Assembly: GCA_003131925.1 (NCBI GenBank)
Contig: PKWC01000054.1
Coordinates: forward strand, 1 to 5,036
Direction: 5' to 3'
Source of the DNA: Alphaproteobacteria bacterium
Lineage (GTDB): Bacteria; Pseudomonadota; Alphaproteobacteria; Micropepsales; Micropepsaceae
DNA length: 5,036 bases
The notes below the pieces were generated by a model. The model ran no database searches. It was not told where the DNA came from and saw only the letters and a list, made by a program, of their open reading frames with translations. Below, piece by piece: positions 1-3,206 of the stretch. Position numbers and translations under genes: made by a program. Numbering within the stretch: position 1 is the first letter of the stretch; every line of letters begins with the position of its first letter.

Positions 1-70
1 CCAGGATCAGCGCATATTCGGCTGCCGCCGCGCCCGACTCGTCTTTCCAGAAGCTGAGAAACTTCGACAT
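1..70 (-). CDS. Flp family type IVb pilin, N-terminal part (cut by window edge)
   Basis: The minus strand from the ATG at 70 reads MSKFLSFWKDESGAAAAEYALIL and then leaves the window, giving 23 codons plus one base. This is the standard start of a Flp/Fap pilin: a short charged leader ending in Gly13, then a hydrophobic helix with Glu and Tyr at positions +5 and +6 after that Gly. In this family the TadV-type prepilin peptidase cuts after the Gly, and the mature pilin is assembled by the Tad secretion machinery into an adhesive pilus. A Shine-Dalgarno-like GGGGAAGA (plus positions 74-81) sits 3 nt upstream of the ATG, its purine core about 6 nt away. Full Flp pilins are usually only about 50-65 aa, so perhaps 30-40 residues are missing. 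No other tad/cpa gene is visible. Seen: leader and cleavage motif. Known: processing and role. Inferred: membership of a Tad locus to the left. Confidence 0.85.
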   Translation of the reverse strand, partial: MSKFLSFWKDESGAAAAEYALIL

Positions 71-195
71 TGATCTTCCCCGTTGTGCAATTGCGCTGCG
101 TTTGCCCCTTCGTGGGCATTGCAAAGCGGAGTGCAGCACCAAGCCCCACCCGTGCGAGTGATTTGCACAGCGCTAATGAATTGTAAAGCCTAATA

Positions 196-225
196 ATCCG
201 TTAATCATAAAATGAGATGCGTTAA
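196..225 (-). promoter_or_regulatory. Two direct repeats with GTTAA cores upstream of the flp pilin (CtrA-like half-sites?)
   Basis: Plus strand 196-204 is ATCCGTTAA and 217-225 is ATGCGTTAA, so on the pilin's coding strand they read TTAACGGAT and TTAACGCAT. They differ in one base and are 21 bp apart, two helical turns, on the same face of the DNA. TTAAC is the core half-site of the alphaproteobacterial cell-cycle regulator CtrA, and in Caulobacter the pilin gene pilA is a CtrA target. The classic full CtrA site, TTAA-N7-TTAA, is not present, so assignment to CtrA is inference. The repeats lie about 126-155 bp upstream of the pilin start, inside the AT-rich block. Confidence 0.35.
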
Positions 226-360
226 AGATGCCGGTTGGCCTCGTCACGGACAGAGTCCGCCAGACCTGTATTAATAATCATGAATATCCCCCGGGTGTGG
301 TGAGCTTAGACCTACGCTGCACAATGACTCTCAATTTCGGGATGGCCAATAATCGTTTGA

Positions 361-380
361 TCTAATCCAAATGGATTAGA
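361..380. repeat. Perfect inverted repeat, 8-bp arms, 4-nt spacer
   Basis: TCTAATCC (361-368) and GGATTAGA (373-380) are exact reverse complements around AAAT. The repeat lies 75 bp beyond the mipZ stop and about 290 bp upstream of the pilin start. The stem is only moderately GC-rich and no T-run follows on either strand, so an intrinsic terminator is unlikely. A dimeric repressor or activator site is the more natural reading. A partial variant, TCTAATTCAATCC, occurs at 441-453 next to the mipZ stop. Confidence 0.45.
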
Positions 381-454
381 GTTCGAATGCAGATACCCCA
401 TTGAGGACTTGAAATCCGCCGGTGATCAAGTTCTACCAAGTCTAATTCAATCCG

Positions 455-1294
455 CTAGCCAGCCCGTTGGACAGCGGACGGCTCGCCCAACCCCGGGAGC
501 ATCAGCATCGCAACAAGCGCTCGCACTTCCTGCCGGGCCGCGACGTGCGACATGGTGAGCGAGATTCCCAGCTGGGGCTGAGGCAGGTCCAGCATCGTCA
601 GACCCATCGGGAACAATTCGCGATAGATGACGCGCTCGCCGAATCCCGGTGACACGCGGAATCCGATTCGCCGGGCCAGGGCGTCGAGCGCCGCTGAAAC
701 CCGGCGCTTGTTCCGGGCTTCCGTCGCGCCGATCCGGTTTCGCATGACCACCCAGTCCAGCGCCGGCCTTCGCGCCAGCAGGCGCTTCTTGCGACATTCC
801 CACACGAAATCGCTGTAGACGCTTGGCTTGTCGACCGAAAAATTCACGGGATCGACACTGGCCAACAGGTCGAAATCGACGAAACTGTCGTTGAGCGGCG
901 TGACGAGCGTGTCGGCTGCGGCGTGCGCGGCGCGCGACAATTGCGTATCGGATCCGGGCGTGTCGACGACGATGAATTCGAATTCCGTCAGGATCTGCTC
1001 CAGGAGATCTGAAAACGCGTTGGCTTCTTCGATGGCCGCCACATCAAGCGAAGTCGCTGACGAACGCTCGAAGGCGCGGATGTGCGGCATCGCCATGTCC
1101 TTGCCGCCGCGCTCGCGCCAGCCGGCGCGGTTTTGCAATTGCCGCGAAAGGCTCCGCTGCCGGAGGTCGAGGTCGATGGCGGCGACCTTCTTTCCCGCGC
1201 GCGCCAGCGCCACAGCCACATGCATGGCCGCGGTGGTTTTGCCAGAGCCGCCCTTTTCGTTTCCGAACACGATGATATGCGCGCGCGAGCTCAC
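455..1294 (-). CDS. mipZ: MipZ, ParA-family ATPase that positions the division plane
   Basis: The protein is a deviant Walker-A ATPase of the ParA/MinD superfamily, 279 aa from the GTG at 1294. Residues 11-21 are GNEKGGSGKTT, with Lys14 the signature lysine and Lys19 the P-loop lysine. Walker A' is IDLDLRQR (40-47) and Walker B is FIVVDTPGSD (107-116). Later blocks are diagnostic of MipZ, not generic ParA/Soj: NDSFVDFDLL (135-144), DWVVMRNRIGATEARNKRR and RVIYRELFPMGLT. In Caulobacter, MipZ binds ParB at the chromosome poles, forms an ATP-dependent gradient and inhibits FtsZ, pushing the Z ring to midcell. The same frame is open to another GTG at 1336, which adds 14 residues (IRRDDPGRSTGNT follow the start residue). 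I prefer 1294 because known MipZ proteins have only about 8-10 residues before GNEKGG, and GGAA lies 5 nt upstream. No parA or parB is visible nearby, and the gene appears to be monocistronic. The family call is firm; the start is moderate. Confidence 0.93.
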   Translation of the reverse strand: MSSRAHIIVFGNEKGGSGKTTAAMHVAVALARAGKKVAAIDLDLRQRSLSRQLQNRAGWRERGGKDMAMPHIRAFERSSATSLDVAAIEEANAFSDLLEQILTEFEFIVVDTPGSDTQLSRAAHAAADTLVTPLNDSFVDFDLLASVDPVNFSVDKPSVYSDFVWECRKKRLLARRPALDWVVMRNRIGATEARNKRRVSAALDALARRIGFRVSPGFGERVIYRELFPMGLTMLDLPQPQLGISLTMSHVAARQEVRALVAMLMLPGLGEPSAVQRAG

Positions 1295-1353
1295 TGTGTT
1301 TCCGGTTGACCGCCCAGGGTCATCGCGTCGAATCACAGTCTACCATCCCTGAT

Positions 1354-1379
1354 GGCGAGACGCTGCGAACCGTCTCGCC
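1354..1379. repeat. Perfect GC-rich hairpin, 9-bp arms, upstream of mipZ
   Basis: GGCGAGACG (1354-1362) and CGTCTCGCC (1371-1379) are exact reverse complements around an 8-nt loop. The hairpin lies 60 bp upstream of the preferred mipZ start (18 bp upstream of the longer GTG). It is therefore either an operator over the mipZ promoter or a structured part of its leader. No T-run follows on either strand. A TAGACT hexamer at 1342-1337 on the minus strand could be a -10 box between the hairpin and the 1294 start, but I see no matching -35, so I do not call a promoter. Confidence 0.5.
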
Positions 1380-1445
1380 TGCGCAAAGCCGCTTCCTGTG
1401 GATGACGGGCGAGAGAACCCCGTGTAACCGGCGAACGCATCGGTT

Positions 1446-1468
1446 GCGCCGCCCTCGTCGTGCGGCGC
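1446..1468. repeat. GC-rich inverted repeat, 7-bp arms, in the divergent spacer
   Basis: GCGCCGC (1446-1452) pairs exactly with GCGGCGC (1462-1468) around a 9-nt loop, and three G-T pairs could extend the stem outward. It lies between mipZ (minus) and the first secreted-protein gene (plus), about 50 bp before the plus-strand promoter block. No T-tract follows. GC-rich DNA makes such stems by chance fairly often, so functional meaning is uncertain. Confidence 0.3.
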
Positions 1469-1514
1469 GGTTCGAATGTGGATTTCAGCTTCTATTGGCA
1501 GCGTCATAGGATTG

Positions 1515-1670
1515 GCGGGGATGGAATAAACCCCGCATGAGATACGTCCCTTGGAAAGACACCCCAGGGAGGACTTTCAAGCCATGAAAATACTTCTCAC
1601 CCTCGCCGCCGTTCTGTCGATGGCTGTCTGGACCGGCTCTGCCACGGCCAGCGGCAGCTACACGGGCAAC
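1515..1670 (+). repeat. Direct repeat copy 1: promoter, RBS and signal-peptide region of the first paralog
   Basis: This block is repeated at 2033-2194. From 1518 to 1583 the copies align without gaps against 2036-2101 and I count six mismatches in 66 bp. Similarity continues through the signal-peptide codons and the start of the mature protein (GSYTGN), with one 6-bp insertion in copy 2, then drops in the middle of the gene. The higher conservation upstream than in the coding region suggests that shared regulation and secretion are retained while the mature proteins diverge, or that recent gene conversion acted on the 5' part. Confidence 0.9.
1523..1548 (+). promoter_or_regulatory. ECF-sigma-like promoter of the first secreted-protein gene
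   Basis: GGAATAA (1523-1529) fits the GGAA-type -35 element of group IV (ECF) sigma factors and CGTC (1545-1548) fits their -10 element. Start-to-start spacing is 22 bp. The identical arrangement at 2041-2066 before the paralog shows that both elements and their spacing are conserved, 61 bp from each ATG. The -35 sits in the loop of a small stem (GCGGGG 1515-1520 with CCCCGC 1531-1536). Which ECF factor would read it cannot be told, since no sigma or anti-sigma gene lies in the window. Seen: the motif and its duplication. Inferred: ECF control. Confidence 0.6.
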
Positions 1671-2018
1671 TACAAGGTGACTCTCACCCATGATGTGTTC
1701 CCCAACACTACGGGGTATAATGGACACGGCCCCAACAGCACACACTGCATTGCGCTGACCGACGATGGCAGCATCGGCTGGCCACACAGCGGCTTTGCGG
1801 TAATGGACGGCCAGTACGAGGGCCAGTTCTCGGTTATCGGCCCCACCATCCTGATTTATCTGGATATTGAGGGCAGTGGCCAGGAACCAGCCGACTTGAC
1901 GTTCGCCACCACGGCCCGCGATGGCAATATCGGCAGAAAGGGCGCCTACGACGAAATCCAGGGTGGCTATTCATACGATGCGGCTGACGCGACATTCGGC
2001 ACGAAAGGCAGCTGCTGA
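1584..2018 (+). CDS. Small secreted two-cysteine protein, paralog 1 (function unknown)
   Basis: I do not recognise a named function. The start is the ATG at 1584: AGGGAGGA (1566-1573) sits 10 nt upstream, and the paralog starts at the equivalent point. An upstream in-frame ATG at 1551 would add 11 polar residues before the signal peptide. The protein has 144 aa. Residues 1-22 form a Sec signal peptide: Lys2, a hydrophobic core and an ATA cleavage site before Ser23. The mature part is about 122 aa, rich in Gly, Thr and Asp and probably beta-structured, with GSYTGNY at its start, a TDDGSIGWPHSG block (59-70), RDGNIG (112-117), and FGTKGSC at the end. Its only cysteines are Cys55 and the terminal Cys144, suggesting one disulfide that closes the fold. 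There is no lipobox or membrane anchor, so it should be periplasmic or secreted. It stands 83 bp upstream of its paralog, which has its own promoter. Confidence 0.85.
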   Translation: MKILLTLAAVLSMAVWTGSATASGSYTGNYKVTLTHDVFPNTTGYNGHGPNSTHCIALTDDGSIGWPHSGFAVMDGQYEGQFSVIGPTILIYLDIEGSGQEPADLTFATTARDGNIGRKGAYDEIQGGYSYDAADATFGTKGSC

Positions 2019-2032
2019 CTGTCCCGCCTATG

Positions 2033-2194
2033 GCAGGGATGGAATAAACCCCGCGTCAGATGCGTCACTTGGGAAGGCACCCCAGGGAGGACTTTCAAGC
2101 CATGAAAACACTGCTCACCCTCGCCGTCGCTCTGTCGATTTCTGTCTGGACCGGCGCTGCCACGGCGGCGGCCAGCGGCAGCTACACCGGCAAT
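2033..2194 (+). repeat. Direct repeat copy 2: promoter, RBS and signal-peptide region of the second paralog
   Basis: This is the partner of 1515-1670, at an offset of exactly 518 bp up to the start codon and 524 bp after a 6-bp insertion (two extra Ala codons) near the signal cleavage site. The ribosome-binding stretch from 2079 to 2101 is identical to its counterpart. The copy lies entirely within the short spacer after gene 1 and the start of gene 2, so the duplicated unit is promoter plus gene. Confidence 0.9.
2041..2066 (+). promoter_or_regulatory. ECF-sigma-like promoter of the second secreted-protein gene
   Basis: GGAATAA (2041-2047) and CGTC (2063-2066) repeat the arrangement seen before paralog 1 with the same 22-bp start-to-start spacing and the same 61-bp distance to the ATG. 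The bases between differ in three places, while both boxes are unchanged, which is what selection on a promoter would leave. The flanking stem is weaker here because GCAGGG replaces GCGGGG. Confidence 0.6.
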
Positions 2195-2506
2195 TGGCCA
2201 CTGACGGTGACCCATGCAGGCTACTTGAACGGCCAGTACTGCCTTACAGTGACCGACGATGGCAGCGAAGGGTGGCCGCACAGCGGCTCTGCCACGATCC
2301 CCGAATATACGTATGGTGTATTTCAAGTCATCCACGGCAAATTCATGGCGGATATCGTGGTACCATTGGAGGGGCAGAACGGAGTCTTACTGTTCACCTC
2401 TAATGGCCGCGACGGCAACATCGGCAACGGAGCGGCCGCGCAAATCGAGGGCGGGTACCCGCTCTATTCGGGGGTGATGACTGTTGGCACAAAGGGCGGC
2501 TGCTGA
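2102..2506 (+). CDS. Small secreted two-cysteine protein, paralog 2 (function unknown)
   Basis: A tandem paralog of the preceding gene, 134 aa from the ATG at 2102, with AGGGAGGA ending 10 nt upstream. The in-frame ATG at 2060 falls inside the predicted promoter and is unlikely. A signal peptide covers residues 1-22 or 1-24 (cleavage after ATA or AAA). The mature domain keeps ASGSYTGN, TDDGSEGWPHSG (51-62), FxVI, RDGNIG (103-108), IxGGY and VGTKGGC. Cys47 and the terminal Cys134 match the two cysteines of the first copy. The stretch between GSYTGN and the first Cys is shorter by 10 residues, and the segment from about 63 to 100 has diverged strongly. The paired Cys, the Trp-Pro-His block and the conserved C-terminus define an unnamed family; a small beta-barrel or beta-sandwich is my inference. 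Its own promoter suggests independent expression, although read-through from gene 1 is possible. Confidence 0.85.
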   Translation: MKTLLTLAVALSISVWTGAATAAASGSYTGNWPLTVTHAGYLNGQYCLTVTDDGSEGWPHSGSATIPEYTYGVFQVIHGKFMADIVVPLEGQNGVLLFTSNGRDGNIGNGAAAQIEGGYPLYSGVMTVGTKGGC

Positions 2507-2579
2507 TCGTTGCCTACGCCGCGACCGCCCGCCGCGCGTCCCGCGTCTTTCCGTCCTTCGCGATCTCTCCGCGCCGGGT

Positions 2580-2598
2580 GGTCGGGTTTAACCCGACC
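2580..2598. repeat. 19-bp perfect palindrome downstream of the paralog pair
   Basis: GGTCGGGTT and AACCCGACC are exact reverse complements around a single central T (2589). The palindrome lies 74 bp after the second paralog's stop and 150 bp before the next start codon. A terminator would need a T-run, and only GCATATGG follows, so an operator-type site or a short transcript-end hairpin is more likely. No second copy was found in the window. Confidence 0.5.
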
Positions 2599-2691
2599 GC
2601 ATATGGGCGCCAGGGCAATTTCCCTGAAACGCGAGTCGGGACGAATTGCGTCTGAAATGCGACATCCTGACTTTTTCGAAACCTATTTTCA

Positions 2692-2705
2692 TGTTGCGCG
2701 CAACA
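2692..2705. promoter_or_regulatory. 14-bp perfect palindrome upstream of the 63-aa gene, operator-like
   Basis: TGTTGCGCGCAACA is its own reverse complement. It ends 42 bp before the ATG at 2748, where a regulator would overlap a promoter or the transcript start. TATTTT at 2684-2689 just before it could be a -10 box, but I see no well-spaced -35. The binding protein is unknown. Confidence 0.4.
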
Positions 2706-2747
2706 CGTCCCTGAGCGCAATTTCCGCCCCTTTGGAGGCAAGGAAAG

Positions 2748-2939
2748 ATGGCCGATGCACCTGTTGTTCACATTGGCGAGAACTCGCCAGAAGGAGTCGC
2801 TCACAAGTTGTTCGTCAAATTGCAGAGCCTGAATCAGCCGCAGGACACGAAAAGAGACTGGTATCTCGACCTCTATGCCGAGTGCCTGATGGCAGTTAAG
2901 CACCCCGAGTCCCGGAAGAAGCAGGGGCTTCAGGAGTAG
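2748..2939 (+). CDS. Small hypothetical protein, 63 aa (HIGENSPE...YAECLMAVK type)
   Basis: The ATG at 2748 is preceded by GGAGG (2734-2738) with a 9-nt spacer, and AAGGAAAG directly abuts the start, so initiation is well supported. The 63-aa product has no signal peptide, no membrane segment and a single Cys (residue 46). It opens with MADAPVVHIGENSPEGVAHKLF, has a helical middle (WYLDLYAECLMAVK) and a charged, lysine-rich tail. From memory, proteins with HIGENSPE near the start and YAECL near the end recur as uncharacterised small proteins in rhizobia and relatives; I cannot name a function. Its last 44 bp overlap, tail to tail, a small minus-strand gene. The upstream 14-bp palindrome is a candidate control site. 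Confidence 0.8.
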   Translation: MADAPVVHIGENSPEGVAHKLFVKLQSLNQPQDTKRDWYLDLYAECLMAVKHPESRKKQGLQE

Positions 2940-3057
2940 GGCTCCAAAACTCCCAACACTTCCTCGCGATCTCGACGGCGCGGTTTGCATGGCCGCCGGA
3001 CATTTCCTCACGCGCGGCAACCTTCAGAACCTCCAGTTTCAGTTCGTCATCCGTCAT
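2896..3057 (-). CDS. Small hypothetical protein, 53 aa, convergent with the 63-aa gene
   Basis: Reading the minus strand from the ATG at 3057 gives a clean 53-codon frame ending in TAA (2896-2898). It starts MTDDELKLEVLKVAAREE, continues with HANRAVEIARKCWEFW and ends in a Pro/Ala/Ser-rich tail. The pattern of an acidic MTDDELK start, an amphipathic helix and an AVEIARxxWEF helix resembles the many short cytoplasmic helical proteins of unknown function in rhizobial genomes and phages, and it is far more protein-like than the longer frames covering the same DNA. It overlaps the 63-aa gene by 44 bp, 3' end to 3' end. The ribosome binding site is weak: GGTGCGAC immediately precedes the ATG. No function can be assigned, and a chance frame cannot be excluded. 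Confidence 0.55.
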   Translation of the reverse strand: MTDDELKLEVLKVAAREEMSGGHANRAVEIARKCWEFWSPTPEAPASSGTRGA

Positions 3058-3206
3058 GTCGCACCATTTAATTCAAAGTGAGACAGTGCCCCCCAGACGG
3101 TTCGCTTGACTTGGGTATAGCGCTGGCGAAGTTTTGAGCCCTGGTTGCGGGAATTGCGCGAATTTCTGCCTTCTATTGTGGAATCCGTGCTGGTAAACGG
3201 TGCCCG

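Larger units (their letters stand above)
71..454. other. 384-bp gene-free region between the flp pilin and mipZ
   Basis: This stretch separates the mipZ stop from the pilin start, both genes on the minus strand. It is clearly more AT-rich than the rest, especially around 174-225, which fits a promoter region for the pilin. It contains two GTTAA-type direct repeats (196-225) and a perfect inverted repeat (361-380). I see no long ORF with convincing protein features on either strand. The only small candidate is a 19-codon minus-strand frame at 222-281 preceded by GGGGGA, too short to call. No run of T following a GC-rich stem was found, so there is no classical terminator for mipZ. Confidence 0.6.

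Noticed and set aside
828..1352. 174-aa plus-strand frame opposite mipZ
   Set aside because: Antisense shadow. All conserved ATPase motifs lie on the minus strand.
1515..1536. GCGGGG...CCCCGC stem before paralog 1 as a terminator
   Set aside because: No T-run follows, and the loop contains the conserved GGAATAA box. It is better read as part of the promoter block.
1485..1787. 100-aa minus-strand frame over the first paralog's promoter, and its counterpart at 1967-2335
   Set aside because: They look similar only because the underlying DNA is duplicated. The plus frames have signal peptides and strong RBSs.
1515..2194. The repeated blocks as insertion-sequence ends or CRISPR repeats
   Set aside because: There are only two copies, each tied to a paralogous gene start, with no transposase, terminal inverted repeat or spacer array. 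Tandem gene duplication explains them.
2510..2899. 129-aa plus-strand open frame starting right after the second paralog
   Set aside because: Arg/Pro/Ser-rich without recognisable structure. It runs through the 19-bp palindrome and is out of frame with the well-initiated 63-aa gene it overlaps.
2514..3020. 168-aa minus-strand open frame over the 63-aa gene
   Set aside because: Low-complexity Arg/Pro/Leu composition, no motif, and it crosses the palindromes and RBS of the better-supported genes. The 53-aa minus frame in another phase looks more protein-like.
3106..3134. TTGACT as a -35 box for the sulfotransferase gene
   Set aside because: At 17-bp spacing the -10 would be AAGTTT, a poor match, so I could not support a promoter.
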